Shown: in pieces, positions 12,301 through 24,758 of the stretch
How positions within the stretch are numbered: the first letter of the stretch is position 1
Layout: each line of letters starts with the position of its first letter
Source of the DNA: Edaphochlamys debaryana
Taxonomy: Eukaryota > Chlorophyta > Chlorophyceae > Chlamydomonadales
Assembly: GCA_016858145.1 (NCBI GenBank)
Contig: JAEHOE010000053.1
Coordinates: forward strand, 310,001-374,000
Reading direction: 5' to 3'
Length of the DNA: 64,000 bases
Notes under the pieces: model-generated
Told to the model about the DNA's origin: nothing
Database searches by the model: none
The model's input: only the letters and a program-made list of their open reading frames with translations
Position numbers and translations under genes: made by a program

Positions 12301-15300
12301 TTTCGCCTGCAACGGGCCCAAGAGGACATGGTCAATGGGGGAGAGGCAGGTGTAATGGGGGTGGATGGGCAGGGATCCTATGGGGGCTTGGGAGGGCTAG
12401 GGCCCTAGGGGATGAAGGGGGAGCAAGGCAGAGCAGTCAAGGTGGGTGGTTGAGCGTCTCTGACGCACGTCCATCTCAGCGGGCGAATGCCCGCGGCTCA
12501 CCTTGAGTCAGCTCCAGAACACACTTGTCAACGGACGACAGCAACGGTGGGGCGGTAGCAGCAGAGGTTTGGCCGGTCAGGCACCTGTACCAGGAATGGA
12601 GACAGAACGCAAGTTTGCAAAGCTAGGAGGGAGTAGTGAACAGGCTTCTCGCTAGGGGCTGCTCTTCCTTTCCAGCGTACCGCCCAACCCTTATTGAGCG
12701 GTCCACGCCGCCTAGCCTTACCTGCTCCGCCACTGCTGCAGGCCCGTAGACTCGTCCCAGGCCCCGCCATCCGCCGCCGCTGCCGCCGAGACCTCCGCCA
12801 CTGCAGCCTGCAGCAGAGGCGCGGGCGGTGCCGGCCCCAGCCGCAGCCGCAGCAGCCGCAGCGAAGCTGCTCCTGCCCCGCCGTTGCCCTTGCTTGTGTT
12901 GGCTGAGTCCGGAGCAGAGCCGAGCGTTGCCAGAGGCATGCCGGCCGCGTTTAGCCACACGGGCGGACCGTGGCTGGGGCCGGCGAGGATGAGGGGGTAG
13001 GACACAGGCACTCCGTCCTGTGGGGACAAGGTTGCCAAAGCCGAAAACGCGAAATCCTCGAGGTTACGCAATGACGGGAATCGCTTGAAGCGCGGGCCAC
13101 GGTCCAAAATCATGGCATAGAAGGGTGGCCCTAGGAATGCTGTGGAAAGCGCAGAAGCAGTTGCAACAGCAAACAACAGACATGCCTGCGGCCAGGCGTC
13201 GGCCTGTAGCGTGATGTTGCACAGCAGCAGGACGGCGCGCGGGCCACCCTGCCAGGGCGCCTGCAGGCGAGTCCAAGGGGCAGCCAAGGGAACGGTCACA
13301 AGGGCCCCAAGCGCCAACGGCCAAGCGCCACAGTCCCGACGGGTTGCGGCCTATCAACAGCTGCAGCCCGTGTTTGCTCCGCATCGACCCACCCTCAGCG
13401 TGGAGAGGAGGTCGGCGGCGCTGGCCGCGACCGCGAAGCTGGGCGGGGACAGGAGCGGCAGATCGGTCCACCTGCAAGGTCGAAGGGCGGTGGGACAGGC
13501 GCGATGGGTTAAAGCACAGTCACATGACGCGGTGGAGGGCTGGCAAAGTTCCGCTGATGACACCCGTGCGCCCTTCAACGTGACGGTCCGCAGGCCTCCC
13601 GGCGCCCCCACCACCCCTGCTCTCCACTATTGCCCTAGGGTCCCCCAAGCGGCCCCAGCCCCCTGGGACTCACAGGTCGTAGTCAGGCTGGGCAGGCATC
13701 GTTTGCAGCGAAGCTGCAGTCAAGCCGCCGTTATACTATGGGGTAGGGCAAAGGAGGGACGTAAACTTTAGAGCTGGTGCAAAGACCGACGCAGCAAAGC
13801 GCAGCAAGCGACTCCTGGCTGCACGCAAGTGCTCACCGAATACACGTAGTCGTACAGGCGGCCGAGGGACGAGGTGTTTCCGTCCGCATCCATCACCTGC
13901 AGTGACCCAACCGCGCAGAGTTACTTTCAAGACGGGCTTCAAGGCAGCGCTAATTGCTCGACCGCCCCCGCTCAACACGCCAGTGTGCTTGCGGTGTCCC
14001 ATGAGATCTGGGCTAACGGACAAGTTTGTGAGTGCCTGGACAAAAAAAACACGGAACCCGACTCACCACGGTGGCAGGCCCTGCCATGTCTCTGAACCAG
14101 GTGGCGCTGTCCCGCACCCCCACGTCTAGGGACACGCTCCGGGCATACCTGCAGCGGGTGGGGTGGAGGATTGGGGGCAGAAGCGTGGGAGGCAGGCTCT
14201 AGTCATGTTCAAAGCAAGGGGCAGCGCCCGCCCCAGCCGGCCCCGGCCCTCGAAGCAGGCTCACGGCCCAAGATGAGGCAAGGCGCGGGTTACCTACGCA
14301 TTCTCGACCTGCACCCTCGGACCCACATGCGCACCACCCCCCTGCTCCGCCGCGCGCTCGCCTTACAGCGACCCCGCTGCTATAGCTATCTCTCCATGCA
14401 CACCCCACAGAGCTACGCCCTTTCCACCCTTTCCACCCTTTCCGCCCTGCGCCTCACCAAGCGCCCGACCACGCGAGCTCCGCCGGCGCCAGCACAGCCC
14501 GCGTCCGCAAGGCCAACATTTGAGGCCCAGCGCTGCCGCTCCTGTGGGGCAGACGGCGAGGGGCGACGGCAGGAGGTGGCGATAGGGCCAGGGCGCCAGT
14601 GCTGATGTCTCTTGGCAATTGCACGGTACGTTTCCCGTGCCGTAAATTTCCGCAATGGCTGCCGTGCTCGGTGAAGGTGACGACAACGCATGCCTCCACG
14701 TGGTTGCCCAAGCGAGCTACCATCCCGCCACACCAAGCATTAAAGCCTCCCTGCACCCAAGCAGGAGCACCCGTCGCACGGTCCCTACAGTACTGTCCAG
14801 AACCCTCACTACTCCTACCCCAATCGGCCACGCACCTGTCGACATCCAGGTACGAGTGCAGCGTCGCCGGCAGCGCTGCCGGCCAGCTGCCAGCCGGCCC
14901 TGGCGGCGAGTTCACAAGCATCAGGTCCGACAGCGCCAGCACTGGTCGCGAGGCAGACACCGGCGCGCCCGCCGCAACCGCTGCAGCTGCCCAGCCGCGG
15001 AGGCCGAACACCTTGCGGCGGAGGTTCATGTTAAGCTCTGTCGGAACGAAGTCCGCCGCCGCGCCAGCGGCGTCAGGCGACTTGGAGTTGAAGCTCGCGA
15101 GGCCCGCGACTGTGGCGTTCCGGTATATCGGCATGACCACCGTTTCCGTGTCGTTTAGATACGTTGGCGCATTAGCTATGGTGGCGTTTGGGCCGCAAGC
15201 CATGCGTTGTGGCGACGGCTGCCCCGGGACTGTGATGTTCGCGGTGAGGGTGACGAGGACGGCCGCATGGTTAAGCTGCAGTGAGGCCAGAGCCGCCGCC

Positions 15301-16528
15301 AGCTCAGCACCGGTGGAGGCCAGGGCGGTCCCACAGGGCGCCAGCGGCGGCGTGGCGGCGGCGATGAGGGCGGCCCAGTCCGACTGGGGGCAGAGGAGCG
15401 TGGTGTTGAGGGCGGTCGAGGAGACGCCCACGAGACGGCGGTAGGACAGACGCCCCGGGCCGGTCTGGGTGCGGAGGAGGGAGGCAAGAGACAGATGATA
15501 AGTCGTAAGGCGAGAGGACCGGCAGCAGGGCATGCGTATGAGGTGGTCAGGGACGCTTGTGCACGCATAGCCGTGCATTGACCGCATTCTGGCACAGGAT
15601 GGCTCTACTGCGCAACACCACCAGGATGCCTAGCTTTGGGTTGACCGCCCAGCTCTCAAGCAAGCCGAAGGCTCGCCGCTTATGAATGGCGACCGCGGAA
15701 GCCCCGACCCGCCTGCAGCCCTTGCGATGGCCAGCGAGCAGACACACGGAAGGTGCACTCGTCCGCCGCTAGGGCCCACAGCGCTCGGCAGTTGGGGAGG
15801 CGGAGCGTGAGGTTGGAAAGCAGCAGGCGCGGCGCCTGCGCAGCGGGATATGCAACAGCGCAAGGGGAGGTGGGAGGGTGAATAGGCGTCAGGGAGATAG
15901 AGGGTTGAGGGGTTCCACGCGCCTGCTGGCCCTTGGGGCAGGGACGGCGGCGCTCCCAGCTTTGAGCCCGGCCCCCGCTTGGGCAGCGCAGCGCAAGCCG
16001 TTGACTGTTGGACCTAGACTCGGGCCCTCTCCCTGCCCCCGGGCCCAGCCCCCCCCCCGCTCCCCACCACCCACAAGCGTCCACACTGCTGCCCCCGTAA
16101 GGTCCAGGCGGGCAGTACGAGGGCGGACAATTTTGGCTTGGCTGCCCGGCGTCTTTCTTGCCTTGCCGCCCGACCCCCCTCGTTTTGCCGCGCGAGGTCG
16201 CCAGTCCGACTTCGGACCCCGGTACGTCGCGCTACCGCACAGCCCCGCCATATGCTTCTTGCTACATACGGCCAGCTGGTCAGCGACTGACCTGGACTCG
16301 CGGTAGAAGGTCCGTGCTGAGCCAGTTCGCAGGCTCCCTACTAGCGTTGAGCGCCAGGCCGCCAGACGATATGTTGATGTCGCAGTCGTGCAGCCCTATG
16401 ACTCCAGCGGTGCTCTCCGCGCGCCATGCGCACTCGTCGGGCAGCTGAGCGTCGCTCCCGACGGCCCAGAGTGACGCAACCATAAGCAGCGCTGCTGATA
16501 GCAGCCACATTTTGGAGAGGCGCTGCAT
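6366..16528 (-). CDS. Receptor-like protein kinase: signal peptide, ectodomain, one TM helix, TKL/STE-like kinase domain
   Basis: Likely plasma-membrane receptor kinase; ligand and substrates unknown. Exons: 16292-16528 (signal peptide, MQRLSKMWLLSAALLMVASL), a block with upper edge 15835, 14836-15464, unresolved exons, 14067-14148, 13837-13896, 13674-13735, 13393-13471, 12722-13260, 12502-12584, 12143-12306, 11688-11877, 10896-11491, 10434-10634, 10183-10318, 9902-9952, 9699-9783, 9404-9448, 9061-9142, 8361-8936, 7488-8201, 7303-7365, 7045-7160, 6687-6867, 6366-6458. Phase is continuous from 14148 to the stop. The ectodomain is N-glycosylation-rich, with repeated LLLxNxTL-type segments. A membrane helix (VGAIVGGVVGGCVGLALLAL) with an RRRR stop-transfer is in exon 10896-11491. 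Kinase motifs: GRGAYGVVYLG loop, AAIK lysine, REVALTMQL helix-C Glu, VMQYCEGGTL hinge, HGDLTDNNVL catalytic loop (HGD, so non-RD), DFGLS, GTPFFAAPEV. The residues needed for catalysis are present. Inserts of about 125 aa and 215 aa interrupt the C-lobe. One intron (after 9902) is GC-AG. Exons between 14149-14835 and 15465-16291 are uncertain. Confidence 0.85.
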
Positions 16529-17085
16529 GTTCCGGCAGACCTCCCGGTTCGCTCACAAGTGTGCTGTCCGAGCGAGCTCGTGCGAGCTCGCCCTGAACTG
16601 TCTGCGTTTCATACTAGCAGCTCTAATAGCCCGTCGGCAGCGGACTTCGCAAGCGGGGGCGCCCCAAAGTGGCTTACAAATTCTTCCTTTGCTTCGTTTG
16701 GTCAGTTATGGTTGTCGTGGGGCTAGGTAAGTCTATCAAGAATGCTCGTATGCGTGCAGGAGGGCGTCGCGGGTCGTCTGTGGCCGGATTCGCTTGATCG
16801 CATTGCGTTTGCTTTCCACCACAAGGACGCGGAGGCCGCGCAAAGCCCGAGGAGCAACGCATTTGGCGCGTTACCCACGCGGTTGTCATCTGAGTGGGGT
16901 TCGGGGCGCGGGGCGAGGACAGGGAGCGGGCGGGGGTGGCCGGGTGTGAGGGGAAAGGGCGTAAGGCGGGTTGCGGCAGGCACGGCGGTCACGGCGTCGA
17001 CGGCGCAGTCGAGGACCACCACACTACCCTTTCAGTAGGAGTGTACTATTCCATAGCTGTCTCAAAGGGCCGGAAGAGGAGGGAG
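16529..17085. promoter_or_regulatory. Bidirectional promoter interval between two divergent genes
   Basis: 557 bp separate the divergent start codons of the receptor kinase (minus) and the TPR-ankyrin-MYND gene (plus). It must contain both 5' UTRs and core promoters. No clear TATA box or known operator was recognised, and no ORF here continues into a gene. Confidence 0.5.
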
Positions 17086-20000
17086 ATGCCTGCGGCCGAA
17101 CTCCAAGGAGAGGCGCTGGCGCTGAAGGAAGACGGGAACGCGCTATTCGCAAAGAAAGCGTATGATGAGGCGATCGGCTGCTACACGCGGTAAGCGGGAG
17201 GGGTCGCGAGCAGCGGTCTTGGACCGTCCCGGCATCGCATCGCCGCGACACGCTGCGCGTGCAGAGCCTCGCAGCAACGGCGCTCATCCCCCTTAGATCT
17301 CTTCTATGCTTAGCGTACCCACTATGAGTACTTGTGCCTTGCCACCTGCAAGTTCTCCGCCACCGTCCCCGCTCGCCCCCAGGGCGCTCGCGCTGAGCCC
17401 AGGCCACCCCCTGCTGCTCTCCAACGCCTCCGCCTGCCACCTGGGCCTCAAGCAGTGGGCCCAGGCGCTCGCAGCGGCCGAGGAGTGCCTCGCAGCCGAC
17501 CCCGGATTCGCCAAAGCCTACGGCCGCAAGGCAGCGGCGCAGATCGGGCTCATACGGTGGGATTCCCGCGGGCTGGCATGCGCAGGTGACGCCAAGCAAG
17601 TCGAAGCCTTGAACGTGGGATGCTACCGTGCGGTCTTAGAGGGCCACACGGTTGCTGTGAGGGCTGAGGTTGTGAAGATCGAGGAGCGCGCCCTACCCAA
17701 GGGCGGATGGGGTGTGTTCATGCACAGGCCTGCAGCGGGTCGAAGCACACTCACAGCCGCACCTCGATCCTGGGCGTGTTGAGGCTAGCTGACCGAGCCA
17801 CACGCACCGCACGCCCCTCACGCCGGCAGGCCGGGCGATGCGGAGCGGACGCTGCTTGCGGGGCTCAAGGTGGACCCCGGCAGCGCCTACCTGCAGGAGG
17901 AGCTGGCGGCGCTGAGGCGGGTGAGGCGCCGAGGCCCGGGGGCTGTCCTGTGAAAGCAGATTTGGCTTGGGGTCTTGGGCCACTGTGGCAGGGCAGCACG
18001 TACGGGTGTGGGCGCGGCGCCAGTGGGGCCGGTTCTCACGGCCTCCACCGAGGCGAGAACGAGAGGATGCCTGAGGGCTTCCCATCTCACCACATCTCTT
18101 ACGCCATCCCATCCCACTCCAGGATGACGACGGCGACCAGTCGCCCGTGCGGAGCAAGGACGGCTCAGACCGGCAGCTGCGGGCGCTGCTGGAGCGGGTG
18201 GGGCCTGGAGGGCGGGCACAGGGTGGGGCCTGCGGCCTGGGTGCGTCGGCCGGGAGACAGGGCCAACTTGCCGTGCGATAGGGTTTAGGGAGGACTGCGG
18301 TGACCTGTCATTCCGGCTGAGGGGATTCATGTGCCTTGGGATGCGGCTTGGGATGCGTCGAAGGTACCAGGATAAGAGGCTGATCAAGGGTCCAAAGCTC
18401 ACGGCCACTCTTGGCAAGCTCACCTGCTTCTCATCCCCTTCCACTCCTTGATGAATATCCCGCTCCCCAGACGGGCATGGAGTTGCACCCCCTGGCGGAC
18501 TGGCCGGCCGACAGCTTCCGACCGGCTATGTTGGGGGCCGAGGAGTGAGCCGGGCAGCTTGGGAGCGGGTAGATCCGTGCGGGTTTTGATACTGAGCAGG
18601 GGAGCTTGGGAGCGGGGTAAGGCGTGAGGGATCCGTGGGCGTTCAAGACAAAGTGCGACGAGGGCAGGGGTCTTGCCCACCAGATGGGTATGGCAACGGC
18701 GGGGGAGGGGTGCAGCTGCCGTGTGCACCAAAGTGGGCCTGGCGATGCGCGTGGGCTCCTGTTGTGAGGCGACCGGGAGGCTTGAGCCTTTCGCAAGGAG
18801 CCGTGGGGCAGAGGGACCGCGCCGAAGCCCCGAGCTGCTAACCCCCCGCAGCTGCCGGTCCTCCATTCCCGACCTCTCGCCGTTCACCTCTTTCCGCCTC
18901 TCACCTGCCCGCCCACGCAGCGAGTTCGTCAAGGAGTTCGAGCAGGCCGACCTCAAGCTCCGGGCTCTGGCCGCCAGGCTGCCCCTCACCATCGTGACAG
19001 TGCTGGGGGCGCAGCGCGTGGGCGGGCCGGGCGGCAACGCGCCCGCGCTCAAACACGACAAGGTGGGTTGACATTGCTGGAGAGGGGCTCTGCCGGCGGA
19101 TCCCCTGCAGGCGCTGTCAGTCTGTCCTTAACCCCCCTACACCTCGTCAGACCCAAAGCACCTGCTGCATATGGCCGATTGATATCCTTCCGGTTCTGCC
19201 GATGGGGTGGCTGCTGCCACGCCTCTATGCACTTCATTCCTTGCGCCTCAGGTCCTGAAGCGCCTCCTCGAGGCCGGTGCGCGGCCCGACTGCCGGGATG
19301 CCATCGGCTACACCGCCCTGCACCACTGCATCAGTGAGAGAGGGCCGCTTGCGTCGTGGGTTTTCTGTGTCGCGGGCTTTCTGTGGGTGTGGGTGGTTAA
19401 GAAAAGGGGCCGTGGGTTGCTTTGGAAGGGTCGTGGTGCAGTACGTTGGGTATTAGTGGCCACATGCTCCAGCAGTGACCGAGCACCTTTGCTTCAAGCC
19501 CGAGTTACGGTAGCGCCACAGCACGACTCGGCCGTTCCGTCCCTCAGTGCACGCTCCGGCTCTGGATCTGGCCCAGATGCTTATCGATGCGGGGGCGGAC
19601 GTCAACGCCCAGGACAGGTGGATACCATAGAAGGGGGGGCGGGGCAGGGGCCATGTCACAGAATTCCTCATCCCTGGTGGCCCCATCTCGCTCCCCCGCC
19701 CACCCCGCCCCACCCCGACAACGACCACAACCACCTGCGCAGGTTTGGCACGCACGCGCTCCTGATGGCGGTCATGACCAACCAGGTGAGTCAGAGCCAA
19801 TGGGCGGTACGGACCCCAACGGCGCACTCGAAGCCTCTGTACGAATGCGGTACGAATGCTAGCTGGTCTGTCCATCACCTACCCGCCCGTATGCCGCCCA
19901 CCCCTGATCACCATGCGCTCGGGCCGCAACCCGGTCACGGCATGACTAATGCGGCCCTGGCCCTTCATCTCCCGCAGGCCGATGCCGTACGCTTCCTGCT

Positions 20001-22559
20001 GGACCGCGGCGCTAACCCCGAGCTGCCCGACAACGATGGCTGCACCGCGCTCCAGCTGCTCTTGTGAGGGGGATTGCATCCTGCCACTTATTGCTTCTTG
20101 GGCTGGGCCGTATGGCTTTGTCTGTGCCCTAGTAGGGCGCCTGTGCTTGCCTGCTCCGATGTGGGCGGGCGAGCCGGTATCGGTTGTCAGGCCGGCACAA
20201 GCCAGGTCTAAATCTGAACTTCGCTTTCAATCGCGGTACTTCCGGTCCCCAGGGCGCCCAGCCACGTCAGCCCCGCGATCAGGGACATGCTAATCAACCA
20301 TCAGTACAAGGACAAGATGAAGTCCAAGGACAAGGAGGGTAGGAACGCCGTGATGCGACGAGAAAGGGTAGCGACTAGCGAGTTGGTTAGGTCACTGCTC
20401 GCCCGCCCTCCGTGCCGTGCTTCCGTGCCTTCTTGGACGCCCAACCGATGGCGCTAGGGGGCTGCAGTCTCGTGGTCCCGGGGCCCGGCCGTAGTTGCGC
20501 AGCGGAGCTCCCTCCGTTCAACCGCTTGCAAGTGACCCGGCCCCCGGCCCCGGGCCCGTTCCCGCTTGCCTTGCACCTTCCCCGTGCCCAGCCCCCAAGG
20601 TGTGCGCGCAGTGCGGCGCTGAGGGCGCGACCAAGAAGTGCGGCGGCTGCAGCACGGCGTTTTACTGTAACAGGTGAAGAGGGCCCGGTGTACGGTAATG
20701 TGGAAGCTGAGATTTCTGCAAATCTTTGTGGCCCACGGCCGGTCTCTGAAGTCTACAGGAAGCCCGCAACCTGTTCCACAACCCCTCCTGCCTCACCTGA
20801 CCACAGGGAGTGCCAGGTCGCGCACTGGGGTCAGCACAAGGGCGTCTGCCGCCCCGCCGCCGCAAGCGGGGGCGCCAGGGCTGGCACTGGCACTGGCGCA
20901 GGGGCGAGCGGACGGTTGCCGGCGACGCTCAAGATCCCGGTCATCCAGTCCAAAATGGTAGAGGGGGGGACAACAGGCAATAAGGCATGAAGCCCGATTG
21001 CAATGGCATAGCCGGGGGCATGCGAAGCTCCGGCAAAGGCCTGGCAGGGACGGCAGCTGGACGTTGGCACAATTGTTGGCATTTGGGCGCGATAGACGCA
21101 TGCGAGGCTTAGCGTGCGTACTATTGACAGGCCCTCCCTACTCCCCAACGTGTTTCGCACACACAGTTCCAATCCACCATCAACCAGACGACCATCCACA
21201 AGCTCATGACAGGGACCGGCCGTGAGTTGTCCCCAGGAGCGGGAGGTGTCACGGTGATGTAGCGTAGGGTTCGGGGTTTGCCTTACTCCGCGAGGCTTGC
21301 CTGCTGGATTGAGGTTTCTCTCTGATCTATTGATGGTCAGAGTGGATACGGATTAGCAATGCTGCACCAGGTTGGCCTTTACGTATGCCCCACTTCAGTT
21401 GCAGCCCGCATTTGGGTGGCATCAGCCCCCGCAGAAGCCGCTTCGTGCGTTGACGATGCCGCAAGACTGGTAGAGATGCATCCACGCCCACAGGACCTGA
21501 GCTGCTCCAGCACACATGGGGAGCCCCCGTCGGTCACCACTCCGCCCCTCGTTCCCTCCTGTGCAGGCGAGGAGATGCGCAAGGCCCGGGACGAGATCCA
21601 GAGCCCGCAGCAGCGCTCCGCGGAGCTGGCGGAAGCTGTGCAGCGGGCCACGCCCGAGCGCGCAGACAAGGTCAAGATCCAGGTTCCGCAGACCGACATG
21701 CCAGCAGAGGCAGCGCGGGTGAGGCGCGTGAAAGGGCGTGAACAGCATGCTGCGCTCCGCATGCTCCGAGCTGACGGGCAGGGTTGAGGTTGAGGATTGT
21801 GCGTTCCTCCTCTCATGCCCTACGACAAGCCCAGCCCAGTGCCCGGTGCCGGCGCGTGCAGTATCCAGTGCGCCTGTGCCCTCGTGCATGCTCTGCGCGC
21901 CCCACCCTCCCCAGAACTTCGGCAGCGTCTGCCCGCTGCTGTGCTACAACCAGGACCGCTCGCTCAACATCCACCTGGGTGGGTCACGTGCGCTGCTTCC
22001 ACCTGTGCAACAAGGGTGTCCTCAGGACAGGGAAAAGGGCCGAGCCCCCCGGAGATCCTGCCAGCCCAAAAACGCTTGCCAGCCCCGCACTGCCCCTGGG
22101 CTCCGCACCCAAACCAGAGTCCTGCTCAGGGTTCCGCCTTCCGCGCTCCTGCCGTTTTCCGCACTCTTGCCACGCAACCCCACACTATGTGTGAGTCCAC
22201 AACCCCGTGCTCTGATTCCGTCCACAGATGGTGGCAGCCCCGCGGGCCGGCAGCTGGTGACCCTGATCCGCCGCGAGGGCATCCTGAACGCCAAGGGCTA
22301 CTTCCCGGCGTACTTCGACGAAACGTGCGCCTTGAAGGTGGGGTTTACGGTGGGGGCTGGGGAGGTGGAGACACTGGGGGGATGCTGCGCAATCAAACGA
22401 GCTGTGTATCTCCTAGCGTGCGCGTGAAGCTCAAGGTACACCGCCCCCTGTCGACACCCGTGCGCCTGCTCGGCCGCCCCTTGCCCGCAACGCTCCCAGG
22501 ACGGAGTGCCCACGGAGATCTGTGTGTACACCGGTATGCTGCCGCTGCAGAACTGGTAG
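17086..22559 (+). CDS. TPR - ankyrin repeat - MYND zinc finger protein (566 aa)
   Basis: Predicted protein-interaction scaffold or co-chaperone-type adaptor. Exons: 17086-17189, 17383-17556, 17830-17920, 18123-18197, 18471-18544, 18921-19062, 19252-19333, 19548-19617, 19743-19785, 19978-20063, 20253-20338, 20592-20673, 20807-20957, 21167-21221, 21567-21718, 21915-21978, 22228-22337, 22500-22559; all 18 join in phase (1701 nt). Residues 1-120 are TPR repeats (ALKEDGNALFAKKAYDEAI and the FAKAYGRKAAA helix). Residues about 220-313 are ankyrin repeats (VLKRLLEAGARPDCRDAIGY, DAGADVNAQD, FLLDRGANPELPDNDGC). Residues about 346-383 are a MYND finger (CAQCG...KCGGC...FYC...CQVAHWGQHKGVC). The C-terminal 150 aa (ending MLPLQNW) was not assigned to a family. 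The order resembles ANKMY-type proteins with an added TPR. MYND fingers bind proline-rich peptides; the partner is unknown. The start is the first ATG before the TPR. Confidence 0.85.
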
Positions 22560-23419
22560 CGGTGGAGGGGCGGTGGATACAGACACAGGCGGAGGTGCTG
22601 CAGGGTAGAGGTGATGGCGGTGGAGCGGGTTGGATGTTAGCGCTGGGTGGCTGGCTGGCGGTGGAACAAGCGATGGCCGGACTGGTAGCGTGGTAGGAAC
22701 TTGGGCGGGCACAGAGCGCAGAGGCGACGAGGGATCAGGGACGAGGGAGAGCATGCCGGTTCGGTCTCCAAGATGCGCAGCCCCGTTGGTGGGGAGGAAG
22801 CGGTGGTGGAACTGGTAGTGGACAGCGGCCGATGCATCAGGCTGAGGTGTCTACTGGGACAGGGAAGCGCTCAGGGAAGCATGGACAAGGAGAAAGTACA
22901 AAAGCATGTGAGCGGGATGGTGCCGCGAGAGAGCGGACAACCATGCAGTCCGAAGGCTGAGAGTAGTGGGCGGGTGCCAAAAGTAGTGCGACGCAAATGG
23001 CGGGCAAATGGGCCCAAGTGGGCCCTTAAGAGCCTGCTTAGAGAGGTCTACGGCCGGAGCGGGGTGGTAGCTTTGAGCCGTCAGGGACTTTGGGCGTGGC
23101 GGCTTCTGGCGCTGGTGGCACGCCGTCGCTGCCAGGCGGCCGGTCTTCGACGGCAAGGCCTTAAGGCGGAACGGGCTGCCAGCTCTTGCCCCAGCTCCTG
23201 CTCCCTCTCCTGTGATGCCCCCCGCGCCGGAGCTCTGACCCCCCCCCCGCGCCCCCGCGACTCCCCCAGTCAGCACCGCATAGCCCCCATCCCTGCGAGT
23301 CCATCTCCGCTTTACACCTGCTCGCACCTGCCATCATTGGCATGGCGATGGAGGATGTCCGCCCTGCCCCAACACGCTGCTTCTCGCAAGGCCCTAACGC
23401 TGGCCATCAGTACAGCGCG
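22560..23419 (+). other. Probable 3' UTR of the TPR-ankyrin-MYND gene
   Basis: 860 bp between the stop codon and the first plus-strand TGTAA. It is GT-rich on the sense strand, as algal 3' UTRs often are. No ORF with family similarity was seen. Confidence 0.45.
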
Positions 23420-23424
23420 TGTAA
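23420..23424 (+). terminator. TGTAA poly(A) signal candidate
   Basis: First TGTAA on the plus strand after the stop at 22559, at a distance of about 860 nt. TGTAA is the usual poly(A) signal in volvocine algae. The LINE fragment begins close by, so the element may have supplied or replaced part of the 3' end. Confidence 0.35.
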
Positions 23425-23562
23425 GTTCTCCCGACGCGTGATTGATTGTTTGTTACACAGCTTCATGGCTGTGAGGTCCAAACGAGCCAAAAGGCTTCAT
23501 AGACCTCAGCAACAGCAGCTATCATTTGCAGCTATCATCAATAATGTTCTTGGTCCAACCAT

Positions 23563-24492
23563 TTACGCTAAGTCTGCTAGCCTCAAAAAGCGCGCGTGTC
23601 TCATCTCGGCAATTACCCGCGCCAAACCCCTCTGGTCCGGTCCTGCCATAACCTCCATCATAGTGCTTCCTGGCGTGACTCCTAAGGCCCACAAGCCTTG
23701 TCTAGCTTCAGCTAAAGCAGGGCACTCCAGCAAGAAATGCCGCTCATCTTCTACTGCCCCGTGGTCTCCGCAGGCTCTGCACCACCGCTCATGCCTCGGC
23801 CGTCCCCCTGGCCGATTCACCTCCAACGCAAACGTGCATAGGCGAAACCTTATAAGCAGCCGATGCTGCCAACGCGGGATATAACACTTCCTGTGCTTAG
23901 CTGGCCCCATCCAATGTATCCAACGGCACATCTTCACCCCTGGGGGAGTGCCATCCGCCTGAAACAACTCAGGGCGTGTCTGTAACCTGTCGCTGCACCA
24001 ATCGTCATCAAATCTCAGCCTCAGTTGCTCAAGAATCCTGTCTGCGGGAACCATGGATCGGGTGATCCGTTCAACCCGTTCTTCAATGCCTAGCGCGCTG
24101 GGCTCCCCTTCAAGTGGGTCAAAGCGCATCAGGCGCAAGAAACGAAGCATTTGGGCCCCCCATCCCCCCGCCCTACCCCTGAGTGCCAGTCGAATCTCCT
24201 CCCTGAACACACAGACGTAAACCTCCGGCGCCTTAACCAAGCGGTTCCAAAATCCCAAGACCAGATGTGCCCAGAATACATGCAAGGGCCACTGTCCCAT
24301 CTCCCTATACAAAACCCGGTCAGGCGACAGAGTAATACCTGCTACCCGACGTAGGAAAGTGCGTTGTACCTGCACCGGACGCGTGGGTACCTCCACCGGA
24401 CGCGTGGGTTCCGTGCGGTCGAGGACCCGGATGACGACCGGTCGTGCCTTCATGAAGGCTCGCGCCTCCTCTCCTGGCGCAGAAGCCCACAC
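23563..24492 (-). mobile_element. 5'-truncated non-LTR retrotransposon (LINE) ORF2 C-terminal fragment
   Basis: A 309-aa open stretch reading minus. Near its C-terminus is CRACGDHGAVEDERHFLLEC, a CX2CX10HX4C zinc-knuckle motif characteristic of the C-terminus of L1-type LINE ORF2 proteins, followed by PALAEARQGLW. The upstream part has the basic, Trp-rich 'thumb' character of post-RT sequence (WIHWMGPAKHRKCYIPRWQ). No endonuclease or reverse-transcriptase motifs are present, so the copy is a dead 5'-truncated insertion. Codon use is less GC-rich than the neighbouring genes. Its 5' side abuts the 5' UTR of the LENG8-like gene at about 24500. The 3' end is probably near 23425; no poly(A) tail or target duplication could be defined. 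Confidence 0.75.
24364..24412. repeat. Two-copy 22-24 bp tandem repeat inside the LINE fragment
   Basis: CACCGGACGCGTGGGT occurs twice in tandem, separated by a short ACCTC spacer. It encodes a duplicated RPV-type segment in the LINE reading frame. Confidence 0.7.
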
Positions 24493-24758
24493 ACAGCTTC
24501 ACAAACGTTCACATCGATACGCTATAAGCACCACTTAGCTTCTTCTCACAGGCGGCCAGAACACGTCGAGCTACACGAGTTCAACTCGACTGCACCTCCT
24601 CCTGCCCGGCCGCTGCGATAGAACACACGCCTGATATGCCTCAGAGTCATTAAGGTAAGGAGCCGAGGCCTCGCGTGCTTGGCGTTGGCCGAAATCTGTT
24701 GTGGCAACTTTGCTGCCCTCCCCTGCTCAGAGCTTCAGCGCGTCTACGGCTACAAGTC

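Noticed and set aside
24675..24758. Upstream in-frame ATG as the LENG8-like start
   Set aside because: The sequence from about 24656 to 24730 looks like a 5' UTR intron (AAG|GTAAGG ... CTGCTCAG), and 24759 begins the Tyr/Gln-rich protein typical of the family.
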